A stretch of 64,000 nucleotides of DNA from Bactrocera neohumeralis (Eukaryota; Arthropoda; Insecta; Diptera; Tephritidae): NCBI RefSeq assembly GCF_024586455.1, contig NC_065921.1:67147528-67211527 (forward strand). The letters are read 5' to 3'. Shown one piece after another: positions 1 through 11,834 of this stretch. Every line of letters starts with the position of its first letter. Positions within the stretch are counted from its first letter, which is position 1. The translations under genes and the position numbers were made by a program. A model generated the notes under the pieces. The model ran no database searches, was not told where the DNA came from, and worked only from the letters and a program-made list of their open reading frames with translations.

Positions 1-760
1 AAGAAACGTTGTTGGCAACTTACAAGGCAATCGGCCAGGCGGTCCTTAACTACGCCGCACCAAAACGGTCGTCTGGATACAGTGAAACGCAGACGAGAAA
101 GCTCCAAATTTGGCAGAATACTACACACTCACACTTAATGTTTCCTATTGAACACCTGAAGAATGAAGCCCGTATGCTCCCAGTTAAGGAGCCTAATGAA
201 TTCCTCACCAAACTGTTCCTGCTAGGGTGCTTTCGCATATCGCCTCCGAGAAACATCAAAAGGTCATTCTTCAATTACGTCGACGACATCAGGCAATACG
301 TCGATTAGGCTTCGGACGCAACTAACTTCTGACAAGCACTGACTGCCATTCACAGGGGAAACCTCAACACCTTCGTCGATTGCCTTTCAGTGAATGGCGT
401 ACTTGGAGTCAAAACACCACCCATTGCAGACGAAGAGTTCGAGTTGCCGCTAGAAACAAGAGTGACCCTTGCGCAGCTTCGTTCTGGATACTGTAGCAGG
501 TTAAACTCCTACCTAGACCCCGACATATCCAATATATGTTCTGCGTACAATGAACCTTCGCATGACATTGGCCACATCTTTGCATGCCACACCAACCCCA
601 CTCATCTGACACCCTTTGGTTCGAGCCCTTAGAAACAGCATGTTTCTTGGGCCTACCGTTGGATGACGTCGACGACAACTTAGCTAATCCCTATCATCCT
701 AACGTAATTAGGTACCCGTTACAACAACAAAAACAACAACAACAGCGATTGTTCGGATTC
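1..760 (+). mobile_element. 3' end of a Jockey-clade LINE (broken)
   Basis: The translation from base 9 runs through the C-terminal tail of a Jockey/X-element-type reverse transcriptase ORF. Recognisable strings are TYKAIGQAVLNYAAP, FLLGC, AALTAIH-like and QLRSGYCSRLNSYLDPD, followed by a partial Cys/His region (FACHTNPTHLTP). The element is dead: there are in-frame stops at 306-308 and 330-332, and a frameshift near 605-620 moves the end (FLGLPLDDVDDN) into another frame. It ends in a CAA-rich simple-repeat tail at about 719-750, typical of such 3' ends. The 5' portion lies outside the window. Clade assignment rests on remembered family similarity. Confidence 0.75.
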
Positions 761-869
761 CAAAAGCGACAAAAAACTATAGAGCATCCACAGTAAATAT
801 TAGGATTCCATACGAATGTAGGTTGTTTGCTTGAAAATGGAGGAAGGCATGAGCGCCAGACTTTAGGTG

Positions 870-1760
870 GTCGCACTTAGACTATCATTAGGCCCATTGG
901 CTTCGGGATGATAACCAAATTATTCAGCAACTCAGTAGATTTGGTAAAAATACACTGATTTTTTTACACCTTCTACCCAATGCCCGTTCAGTTGGGCTAT
1001 TAAGAGCCGTGAAATATATTCCGTATCATCCGGCTATAAGCTGGGCCGTCGCAAAAATAATCTTTAAGTACCTCGTGATCCTGCGCGCATGGCCTGCATT
1101 TCGCTGAATCCACTTTTCCCATTTTCTGAAAATGGGATCTTAAGGGTAGGTGCACTGGAATGACCCATTCATGTTACTAAGTTCTCTTTTGCTTAGAAGT
1201 AGGAATTTTTTGGTCGGTCCACCATCAACACTACACCAAAGTAGCTTTATGCCATGTCTTGTGTTGCTTGTGTTTCAAGACTTAAGGTGTTCCTCCAGGG
1301 TTCATTGCATCAAAGAACCCTTGAAGGAGCTGATTGGTTTGTGGCAGCTTAGATGAATATCCCCTATGATACTTGACAACGTGGTTCCCGCGTGCTTTCC
1401 GGTGCGCGTGTTGACCGTTGGCAGTTTCACCTGTCTCCTTGCTCACGTATTTGCCGAGTTAGCAACGTCAGGGGATAGGTCTCTGAAGGAGGAGAAGGAG
1501 GCGGTGACCGAACCTGATGTGGGCTCTGACACATGCAGACTCGATTAATAAATACGAGACTTAGTTTATACTCATAACTATGACATTACATTCTGGGGTG
1601 CTGCCACGATGAAATACCTCTCTCAGACTCGTCCTCTAATCCGTGTTTGGTTTAGTCAGATCAACCCTACTCCTAACGAAGAATGTGAGTCATTAGGAGT
1701 TTAAGGTTCTTCTCGTCAACCATAGCGCAGTGAGAGACTTCACCACGGAGCGGATTCCTC
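870..1760 (-). mobile_element. LINE 3' fragment, minus strand (same family as 15480-16690)
   Basis: This stretch shares diverged blocks with 15490-15980, in the same order and orientation. Examples are the GGGATCTTA..GTAGGTGC block, the GCCTAGAA/GCTTAGAA block and the TTGAAGGAGC..GGCAGCTT block. In the better-preserved copy the minus strand encodes RNase H-like sequence, so I place this as the 3' part of that LINE. No reading frame survives. Boundaries are approximate. Confidence 0.5.
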
Positions 1761-4285
1761 GACCATTTTCCACGGAGTTGATTAAAGCGACGCATGTAGC
1801 TTTTTACTACTGACCTGTTCGAGATCACGAGAGGATCAGTTCCATTAGACCAATGCTAAACGTCACCTAAAACAGGACTGCTGCTCCGTCGACGTGCGCT
1901 TTCCTTGTCTGCCAGAGTCGATTATGGCGTAGTTGAAGGGAAGAATCGCTTCCGCTTCCTATTTCGCACTGCCATTTCATTCATTCTTTCAATTTCAGTC
2001 ATGAAAAATCTTATGGTGAACACAAAAAAATAATATTGTTCTCTGGCACTAAGTACCAAAATTAAAAAAGATTAGTACCATTTGTGAAAATCTGCTACTT
2101 TTTTAGCTTTTGTTAAGAAGTCGCTGGATTTCATTGAGATTAGATTCATACTATTTCACACAACCTTGGACTCTATTGATATTAACTGTACCTTAGTCCG
2201 CCTTAAAACTTTATCGATTCTTCTCCACGTTGAAGGAAGACATTTAACATTGTTATTTTCGAAGTTTGATAAGCTGGAAATTGCCCACTACCTACTACGT
2301 TGGCGGTATAGCGCCTGACGATCATTCCTTAGACAACTGAGATCTTCAGATATTTGAAAGCTTAAAAAGAAAGTTTTCTGGGGCGCATAGTATCACGTTT
2401 TAAGCATAGACTTTAATTGGACCGTTACTGATGAGAAATTAGTCTCTCTGATACTCTTTCAGGAGACAAATAATATACAATATGCAAAAATATTGAAAGA
2501 GTTCATTGTTGAAGTCTATAAAAGCGGGCTTTTGATTACATTGAGCTATTCCTTGACATTAATTTTATGGACCAGGTGAAGGCGCAACACTTGAAGCTCC
2601 AAGATTTATGAACGCTGCAAGATTAATTTACGAAATAGGTTCTATTGGTCATGTAAAGAGAGGGTTTTCATCCTTCCCTAAGTGACATCATTTTTCAGAG
2701 TAGTCTTAATAACTAATTCCATTCGTTAGTGGCGAAAAGTTGCGGCAGTCACACAAAACTTCACTGAAAGCTGAAGTCAAACAATCACGAGTTCCAAAGG
2801 CGCGTAAAAATAATTTCCACGGCATCAGCAACAGTCAAAAACAAAAACCAAAGGAAAATTGATTATGGGTATAAACAAAAACACGCTTGTAATCAACAGC
2901 GAAAGCGGAAATGTTATCGCTAAGGGCGGCAACAGCGTCAGGAATTTATAGAAAGGGGGACCAACAATGAATGGTACGCAATAGTGATGAGAAGGACGGG
3001 GAGCATATAAAACTAATCAGCTGGGTCAAAGGTACGTGCCGTCGGGGGTTACTGCACGATAGCCATGAGTTCGCAAAGCAACGCCAGCTTAAACGTTAGA
3101 CTTCCAGAAAAATAGCTACCCATTTATGGGGGTTCTACGTAGAATACATACACACATATATTTATAATATTAGATCGGGTAGATTTTTTCTATAAAATTT
3201 TATAATCGCGAAAAATTAAATTTCAAGCTTCAGCGCTGGCTCGAAACTGGTTTTAGATCCGTATTCTCTTAGGCAAAGTTTTACAAAGTGAACCGCAGAA
3301 TGTTTTCCGCATACGCGAAATATCCATTTTTTTGACTCCGAGTAAATCAACCCGCTCTAGTATATGAAGTCTTATTTACGAATATACCGTTATGCATACA
3401 AATGTGTGATGGCTTTTGATGAAAGCGCTTTTATGTTTTAATTTGCATATAATCAAAATGCCACAAAGGCAGCTTTAATACATAAAAGTAACGGATGGAA
3501 GTGCAACAACAACGAAATAATAACAAAAAGCTAACTCCAGCTTTGTTGGGCCAACGGTGAAGAGTCAAAACGAGCAATAAATGAAGAGATAGTTGAGTGA
3601 GTAATTTGTGGCTTCCTTTGTTCTCTTTATTTTAGACGCGACCACAAAGCGCACTCATTTTAATCGCTTTCAGATGCTTTGCGCTTTTGTGCGAAAGTTG
3701 TTGGATCGTTTTTTATTTTCATGCGAAATTGTTGCCAATAGTGTTCCTTTACCACTTTCTATTAAGCGCAGTAGTAATTAGTCAAATGTATAAATTAAAT
3801 ATTTGAAGTTTAATAAATCAATGTTTTAATTCTATTGGGAAAGCTTATATAGAGAAAGCTTTGTTTTACGACAAAATTGGTTAGATTGAAAACTTAACTG
3901 TTCACTGAACCGTTAATAATGGTCTCTCCGAGGATAATCGTGTTAGTCTGTGTGAGTGAGTCTGTTAAAAACTAGCTTTGAAGGCCATTATTATTTCCAA
4001 AATATTTCTAATTTAAAGAACTCTGCCTTTGTCACGTAATATCAAAATAACTAACGATTTTCCTTTCTATGAAGAGCTGTTTAGTCGGAGAGATCGTACT
4101 CAATATCGTTTACCTAGCGCTCTGACTCCATATTTTGGGATATTTTCTTCTTTTCAACAACCCCTGCGCACTATAGATGGAAATAAAGCTATTAAAAACA
4201 TTCTTACCTTTCTATTTAATCTGCTCAATCGCAATCTATAAAATTATTTCAATGATTGAGTAGCCGGCGTGAGCAATACGTTTCA
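1761..4285. other. non-coding, no gene recognised
   Basis: No supported coding region. Short open frames are spurious. The part near 3220-3400 weakly resembles 42236-42400 (shared TCTCTTAGGCAAAGTT and CGCATACGCGAAAT-like blocks), suggesting a diverged dispersed repeat. AT-rich and intron-like. Confidence 0.4.
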
Positions 4286-4289
4286 TAAC

Positions 4290-4655
4290 AAGTAAGGAAG
4301 GGCTAAGTTCGGGTGTCACCGAACATTTTATACTCTCGCATGATAAAATGATAATCGAGATTTCATTATACGTCATTTAAATATTTTTCAAATACCGTAT
4401 TTTTGTAAAGTTTTATTCCGCTATCATCATTGGTTCCTAATGTATATACTCGTATTATACACAAAAAGGCATCAGATGGAATTCAAAATAGCGTTATATT
4501 AGAAGAAGGCGTGGTTGTGCACCGATATCACCCTTTTTCGTACATGTCATCAGGGTGTTAAGAAAATATTATATACCGAATTTCATTGAAATCGCTGAGT
4601 AGTTCCTGAGATATGGTTTTTGGTCCATAAGTGGGGCTTGACAAGATGGCCGATA
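4290..4655 (+). repeat. dispersed repeat, 5' part (AAGTTCGG family)
   Basis: Begins with a short hairpin, GTTCGG-loop-CCGAAC, then ACATTTTATACTCTCGCA. The same opening recurs at 57552-57600, and other parts of the family occur at 5685-6200, 8463-8690 and 21580-22070. It has no coding capacity. I recognise it as a very common tephritid-type dispersed repeat but cannot name its class. Confidence 0.6.
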
Positions 4656-5125
4656 GGTGTAATTCTCGAAAACTCTACGAGAAGATGCGGCGACTAACAG
4701 AAGTTTTTAAGACCGAATCATACTCTTGTAAAACCCCTCGAGGTGATCTAGTGACTATTGCTTAGGGCGTACTGAAAGCATAGAGGGAACAGTTCTCTAG
4801 CCTGCTGATTGTCAATGAAAGCATAATACCAGGAGACGGTGAATCCAATTCCCTAATCGATGACGATGGATTTGCCCGAGCATGAAGCAATTCGAATAGA
4901 ACAACTAACCGGCGGGCGCCGATAGATTGCCGGCCGAGCTATTCAAATATGGCAGCGAAGAACTGGTAAGGAACATGCATTAGCTTCCTTGTAGAATATG
5001 GTCGGACGAAAGCTTTCCCAACGATTGTAATTGAAGTGTGCTCTGCTCAATTCACAAAAAAGACGACTCCAGAATCGGCGCCAACTACCGGGGGATAAAC
5101 TTAAAATACGCCAGGTTCACGCTAA
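4637..5125 (+). mobile_element. RTE-type LINE fragment (reverse transcriptase N-terminal part)
   Basis: Matches the internal section of the nearly complete RTE at 44546-47599, starting at CTTGACAAG..GGCCGA and running through the segment before the fingers domain (translated relics of KMRRLTE and of PAELFK). Many stops and frameshifts. It lies inside the dispersed repeat that resumes at about 5140. Confidence 0.7.
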
Positions 5126-5139
5126 ATGCATTATTCTTG

Positions 5140-6200
5140 CAAAGTTTTATCTCGTTATATTAATTGCTTCTTCATTTGTATACAGGAAGGTGAAAGAATC
5201 AAATGGAATTTAAAATTTTGTTATATGGGAAAGTGACACTGTTGTAGTTCGACTTCCTCCATTTTCACACTGTGGCATAGAATTACTGAAGATAGAATAC
5301 TAAGTGTGGCTGAAATCGATCCAGCAGGTCCCGAGATATGTGATTTCACTTAAAAGATATCGTCGCCACTCCCTTTGTCCACTTTTCACTCCGGCTATTT
5401 TAAAGCTCTCTCATACCATTTTGAGGGTAGAATAAACTTGTAAGTCTCTGTGGTATTTTGTTATTGATATCTCGCGGTTTAAGTAGTCTTTAACAGTACG
5501 GTTATATGGGGAGTGAGCGGTGTTAGGATCCGATTTCGTTCCTTTTTCGCACTGGTGGTACGGGTTCTTACAAGTATATAATTTATCTTCAGCAATTTTT
5601 TTTTTTTTGACCTGAACCGTTTTGAGAGATATGCACATTAAACCTTGTATATGTGTACCAATTTTAATTTTTAGCTTGCTCGGATGGACGGACGGACAGA
5701 TAGTCACACAAATTCCTGATCATTTATAGATATACTTGTATATAACCCCTATATCAATCTCGATTAGCTTTGGGTGACACATATAACCGTTAGGTGAACG
5801 AAACTATTATAATCTGCAACGGGTTGGAAGAGTATAGAAACTTCCATAGGTCAGTTTTTATGGTAGCTATATGCTTAAGTGATATGATCTGAACAATTTC
5901 TTCACATAAGGTCTTGAACAATAACCTATGCCAAGTTTGATGAAGATATCTCGACAAACGAAAAATTTTTCCTTACAAACTATAATGATCCGATGTCGGC
6001 CGTTTCGACAAATGAGCAGTTTCTTCCACAACAAGAGAGACTAGTTCACGGAAATGCAGAGAAACGGACAGACGGTCATGGTTCCATCGATTTAACTCAT
6101 CACGCTGATCTACCATCGATTTTATGGAGACCGTGACGATACCTTTGAGGTGTTGTTAATATCGTGGCTCACTTAATTTACCCTGTTCAGGGTATAAGTA
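5140..6200 (+). repeat. dispersed repeat, middle and 3' part (AAGTTCGG family)
   Basis: Continues the repeat that opens at 4290. It holds the GACGGACGGACAGA block near 5690, a second set of the same blocks at 5820-6200, and ends with ACCCTGTTCAGGGTATAAGT. The same terminal sequence ends the copy at 21580-22070. At least two overlapping or nested copies appear to be present. No coding potential. Confidence 0.6.
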
Positions 6201-6544
6201 ATTAATCACATCGATGAAACCTTACCTGTATATCGACATCTGTACTATTGCTACTTGCAGAAACTCACCAATAATCTTATAAACTGTTGCTTTACTCTAA
6301 ACAAAGTTCCAAAGTTGGAATAAATGAAATAAGGATTATTGAAAATTTTGTGATGATATCATAAAGAATTTCATTTCATTACATTTTCTCGCTCTCACCA
6401 GCAGTAATTTGAATAGTCTAACCCTAAAATAGCTTTCAAATTCTGAGCAATGTTCGAACTTTCCTGTTTTTACAAGTTTGTTGTTGTATTTATTTATTAG
6501 CTGATGACAAATTTTGGCAAATTGTTTTCGTTTTTCATTACGAA

Positions 6545-6585
6545 TATTATTTATATATATATATGTATATATATATATTTATGCA
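6545..6585. repeat. AT microsatellite
   Basis: A run of TA dinucleotides broken by two TATG/TATT units. No gene is supported between about 6200 and 7470. Confidence 0.8.
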
Positions 6586-7470
6586 CCATGTAATAGCTAC
6601 TCTTACAACTTTTCATAATTTTTCTCATTGACGCAAACTTCCATTTTCACCCCTTCGAAATTTCTCTCATTTCTTCATTTCCTTTACTAATCTGCTTTAA
6701 TGCTTCCCTCAATTACTCTGAACATTTTTGCTTCTCTTCTTCTCGTTCACGCTTTTGTGTTTCAGCTTACAATTTCTAAGCTTTAGCATAACTCCATTGA
6801 CCTCCTTTGTCCCCTTCCTACTCCTTCGTTATCCCTTTCCCATTTCGCATTATTTGCGGATAATCTGAAACATTTTCCTCTTCATTTGCGGTTGAAGTTT
6901 TGTGGCATTAAATTTGGTATTTCTGTGGTCATTTGCAGAGACATTTATTAGAGATATTCCATTGTCACAATTGCAGCTTAGAAAATTAATTATAAAATTT
7001 ACAAGTGATTATCACATTCGTCCATTGGGTTTATTAAGAAGTTTAAACAATTATTTATTGAGTTAATTTTCACCGGCACATAAAAGGCATAATAACTACA
7101 TTACTTGTTGGTTTTGGAAAACATTCGCTTGAATTGTAACATTGTGTTTATTGAATTATGTTTGTTAGATTTAATATTATTTCAATTAGTGAGCTGCCTA
7201 AAAGTTCTCCCGCCATACTTCTAACTTTGACCTCAGATGGGACGTATGTAAGTAAGTCGTAGAAGAGTCTTTTATGCTTCTAGAAGCCGATAATAATGTG
7301 CGATACCTAGAAAAATTAATGTTAGATTCCTGTTCTTGTAGTGATTGAGTAAAATTTTCGACTTTTCTAACTTCGAATATAACATCCTAAATGCCGCTTC
7401 TTCAGAAGAGAATATAACAATAGTCTCTTAAAACCAAGCAATATTTCCTGGAAGTGATGATTGTTGTAGG

Positions 7471-8098
7471 ATGGAGTCATGTGTAGAAGTTCATGCAAGT
7501 GAGGAAAGTTCTCTGAGCGCCATTCATTTGGGAGTGGCCAGAAACGATTCTGAGATAGTTTTTGACAGCACGAAAAGAAGCTTCCTTTATGCCACTTTGT
7601 CTAAATTTTGTAGCCTCTCCAGGTGGAACAAAGAAGCGAGGCAAATAAGTCTGGTAGTGGACGAGGGCAAGACGAAATATTTTTTGTCATTAAACAAACC
7701 GTCGCGACTAGGCTTCCAGGTCACTGTTGACAGTCATAACTTCGAAGTCATAGATAATTTCGTCTACCTTGGGACCAGCATTAACACCAACAACAAGTCA
7801 GTTGTCTTGCCAAGAGGTGCGGATTGAGTAGGCAATTGAGAAGTAAAGTCCACTCTCGACGAACAAATACCAAACCCTACACGTTACGTTGGCTAGGTCA
7901 TATCGTCCGAATGGATGAAAACGCTACAGCTCTGAAAGTATTTGAGGCAGTACTCGCCGGGGGAAGCAGAGGAATGGGAAGACCTCCAACCCGTTGGAAA
8001 GACCAGGTGGAGAAGAACTGGCTACCCTTGGAATTTCCAATTGGCGGTAAATAGCGGCAAGAAAGAACGACTGGCGCCCAAATAAAGAAGAAGAAGAT
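7471..8098 (+). mobile_element. RTE-type LINE, internally deleted copy
   Basis: The conserved 5' end of the family (GGATGGAGTCATGTGTAGAA) is joined after about 85 bases to the RT region (TTTGACAGCACGAAAAGAAG). A second deletion leads to the segment encoding EGKTKYFLS, and a third to the C-terminal LRWLGHIVRMDENA part. It ends in the family's AAG-repeat tail. Open frames at 7471-7827 and 7824-8054 are chimeric remnants, not a functional protein. Confidence 0.85.
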
Positions 8099-8462
8099 GC
8101 ATTGTTGGTTGAATAGATGTACATAAGGTATCAATTGGAGATTTGAGTTTATTTTCTATTTCAAATAGCACACAAAACTTAAGCGCTTTAAAGTACTCGC
8201 GACCTTGAAACTGAACGGACGAGTCTTGTGAGTCCAAATTGACTTTGTGGCTTTTCTTAAATACTTGAATCCAGTTCCTGAAATTTTTATTAAATATATT
8301 CTCTACAACCTTCAATATTTCATAGTTACACTGTGTCATTTTAATTGTTTAAAAAACTCGAGTTCATTCTACGGTCGTTTGTCAATTTCACATAGCAATT
8401 ATATCGGATAAGATTCCATAAAATTTACTGATATGAAGTATAAAAAACCTAAACCTGTGTTG

Positions 8463-8690
8463 AATGTAATTTGGAGACCCTGTAATGTATATACATATAT
8501 ATATGATCAGCGTGATGAGCTGAGTGAGTATATTTAACCTTGTTGATCTGTCCGTCTATATATTTGCAAACTAATCACTCAGTTTTTAGACATCGATCTG
8601 AGTTGTATTAGTCTCCACATGAAGCTGCTAATTTGTCTTAACCATCGATCTCGCACCCCTGTAAAATGTACCTACCATACGAACTCAATC
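8463..8690 (-). repeat. dispersed repeat fragment (AAGTTCGG family, 3' part)
   Basis: The reverse complement carries the ACTCA..CACGCTGATC block seen at about 6095-6115, so this is the opposite-strand 3' section of the same repeat. Non-coding. Confidence 0.55.
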
Positions 8691-8789
8691 CCTTGTAAGA
8701 GAAACATTTTTACTACTCAAAAGTGGGATAGAGTAATAGACTCAAACCGGAAAACTTTATTTCGGCTACGCTGAATGTGTATGATAATT

Positions 8790-9475
8790 GGAGAAAGGCA
8801 GGGTCAAATATTTCAGGAATCCCTTGGAAGGGAACTGGCAAATGCAAAATATTCCGATGACTCTACTATTCTAACCCAAGAATAAGGATAATGATCCTCG
8901 TTCACAGTATATTGCCAAGAAATATTAGAGATGGCTTGTCCAATTATGCGTAGTACGGTAGAATTAAGCCCCGTGTTGGTCTTAAAAATATACAGAAGGA
9001 TTGCAGGAAGCAATTTAAGGTAACTGTCTCAAGAAGGAAGATTGGAATATGTATTAAAACATTCTAAAGTCATACAAACAACAATGAGAAAATCAAAAGT
9101 AAATGCAATGCATTCAATGTCTTATAGGTATAGCTGAGACTCGGTGGAGACAATTCCTGACTTATTCAGCAGGCAGACAAACGAGGCATGAATGGAATAT
9201 GCGCCGGACATGCTGATCTTTAAAACTCAAAAGGTATGACATAGAAACATCATGTGACCATTGCGGAAGGTGTGAAAGGGTAGAAGGAGAAGAGAATATA
9301 TAATATAACATCGGTAATACCGCTATTAATATATAACATCTTCCTTGCGAATGTAAAGCTTTATATAGGAAAATAATGGCAACTATTGATCGACGTTTTT
9401 TGACGGTGTCTCGGAGGTTGAACAGATAAAATTTTTTGTATTGTTGAACTTCAGTTGGAGCACGGGGTGGTTTAG
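8790..9475 (+). mobile_element. degenerate LINE 3' region (RNase H/zinc-knuckle type)
   Basis: Broken frames contain a Cys-rich knuckle relic (CDHCGRCERVEGEEN, then HLPCECKALY) of the kind found at the C-terminus of I/R1/LOA-group LINE ORF2 proteins, and preceding IAETRWRQFLTYSA-like text. No intact frame. Clade is uncertain. Confidence 0.45.
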
Positions 9476-9479
9476 ATAG

Positions 9480-9745
9480 GATATATGCATTGGGTAATCG
9501 AAAAACTCTTTTCGTATTTCCAACCTACACTAATAAATAAATAAAGAAATATGTACCATTTTGGTCAACCACTTTTTTCCATGTTTCCGCTAGAGACATT
9601 ATTCCATCAGTGTAAAACTTTCATCAATGTAAATCGAATTTCTTCATTAAATTTTTTGAAACTTTTTTCAACTTCCCCAAAATTAATTTTTTTACCCAGA
9701 ACGGAGGTCACGAATCGAAGCCATTGTATGTGCTATAATCGAACT
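9480..9745 (-). mobile_element. mariner-like transposase C-terminal relic
   Basis: On the minus strand the frame reads ETWKKVVDQNGTYF, matching the W-x-K-V-V-x-x-x-G-x-Y-F end of mariner transposases, followed by a short 3' UTR. Upstream transposase is not recognisable. A small relic with an approximate boundary. Confidence 0.45.
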
Positions 9746-11834
9746 GAGTGATACTGTATATATACGCATCGTTTTTGTCGTTCGCGAAATTTTGCAAACG
9801 TCATTTTCTTTTCACAAATTTTAATTGGCACTACTATAACATATAGCTGCCATTGAACGATTGGAATCAAGGAAAACTTTCACATTTGACAATGTATCTT
9901 CATGAAATTTAGTTTTATTCTAAAAATTTCAAAATATAGCGAATTTCACAGTTGATGTGGCATCTTCACGAAATTTATTTTTGATAATAATATAACAGAT
10001 GTAACTTTTTTCAACTAAAAGAAATCCCAAAAATTAACCTTTTATATTATGGCACAATGTGAAAGCAGATATACGCCTGCAACGACATCGATTGAAAAAA
10101 TACAAAAAGTCTACCCAATATTAGAATAAGGTAGATTTATTTGCGGTGCTTTCACAATGGGCCTCTTAAAACCGTCGTCAGACTCCACTCAACCTATCAT
10201 TGACAAAGCCAACGTTATAATGTTCAAACAAATTGTTCACATCGGACCATTAAGGCATATAGCTGGCATTCAAACTGACCGAACAAGTCCTTGTCCAACT
10301 CAAGTCCTTGTAAGGAAGAGTATTATAGCTTTGGGGCCATTGAAGTTAACTTTTTGTCTTGATTTTCGATAGGGTCAGTAGTATTAACGTTCCCAATAAA
10401 GGTGATATTTATTTGATTGTGAGTCTACAGTATGACTTTTGGTTAGAAATAAAATGTTTCCTTACAAGATACACTACACTAACCTTCATTCAACCCCAGC
10501 ACCACAGTGTCACATCTTCTGTGAAGTAAAAATAAACCCGTTAGACAAGCTTACCAATAACAACAAAAACAATACCATAATACTCCAACATTTTCAAATT
10601 GTAATTTCATGGTAAACTACTTTCAGTCGCCAACACATAGGCAAAGCCCTCGGCCCTCGGAGCACAACACAAGCAGATTATTGTTGCATAATTTGCGAGT
10701 AACATTTGCACTTTGGCTAGGGTGAAGTACACAAGGACGAGGGCTAGCGTTTGAAGAGAGCACACATGCGGTGTTGGCCCAATTTGAAATGCACTTCACG
10801 AAGCTTGCCACAAATATTGCCACACAGACGCTATCTGGCTGGCTGACTGACTCGATGGCTGGCTGGCTGGCATAACTAAAACTAAAACTAAGCAGCAGCA
10901 GCAGCACTAACAAGTAGCAAAGTACAACAACCACAACAATAATAACATCAAAAATAGTTTGACAACCCCTTAACGCTGTCGCTGCTGCTTGCAACATTGG
11001 CGCGCATTTGTTTGAGATTTTGCTTGTGTTTTGTAAATCTCGACACGTAGGGCACGGCGCCGTGAAGTATGCTAGCATTCGTGGTAAAAATCATGCGAGC
11101 ACATGCATGGCTGCTAAACACACACAGGCACTTGTATGAAGTTATGATGTGTGTGTGTCAAGATCTAAACTTTACCCTGATATTGGTAAGTTTACTTGTA
11201 AGCATGTGTCGGTGTGTGTGTGTGTGCAGTTTTGGTGCTGTGGTATTTGCCATTTGAATGATGATTGAATTATCAAAAAGGTTTGTTGACTCTGCGCGCC
11301 ACACCTACTCATGCGCACTCATGTATGTGTATCTCAAATCTAGGGTTAGCTAACGGTTTCATTCCACGGTGCAGCATTCGCTAGCGCTTATTTAGCTTGT
11401 GACAGCCATTGCCAAATGTCATGCCATACGTGATGCGCTCACTATCTCCTGTAAGTGTGTGTGAGTGTCAACTGCGAGTGTCGTCTGCGCTCGCCGTTCG
11501 CTCGTTGCCTTCGTCGCACTACCGCAGTCTCACTTATTGTCGGGCAGCTGGCACACCACGTACCACTCGTATCCGCTCGGGTTATTGCATTTGAAGTGAG
11601 CTCATAATTTTCGCAGCCACAAAATTCCGCTGCCGAGCATTTCAGTGGGTTTGAACTAAATGAAAATCTCCTGTAAGTTTTCGTATTTATTTATTAGTTT
11701 GTTATTATTGCTTAAAGGGATTATTAGTGCATATGTGGGTGTGACCCAAAGTCGCATTTGGAGACATTTGTCCTTGGCTTTTTTTTAATGGAATAATGAA
11801 ATTTGAAATGGTTGCTAGTCATTTGTAGCAGTTC
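9746..11834. other. unique-looking non-coding DNA
   Basis: Contains simple repeats only: GGCTGGCTGG near 10850, AACTAAA and GCA runs near 10880-10910, and GT runs near 11150 and 11210-11225. The 151-residue minus-strand open frame at 10623-11078 is low-complexity and unsupported. Base composition differs from the surrounding transposons, so this is probably intronic or intergenic host sequence. Confidence 0.4.

Noticed and set aside
10623..11078. 151-codon minus-strand open frame with a hydrophobic stretch
   Set aside because: Low-complexity (V/L runs from CAA/AAC repeats), no domain, no splice or start context. Probably chance in repeat-rich DNA.
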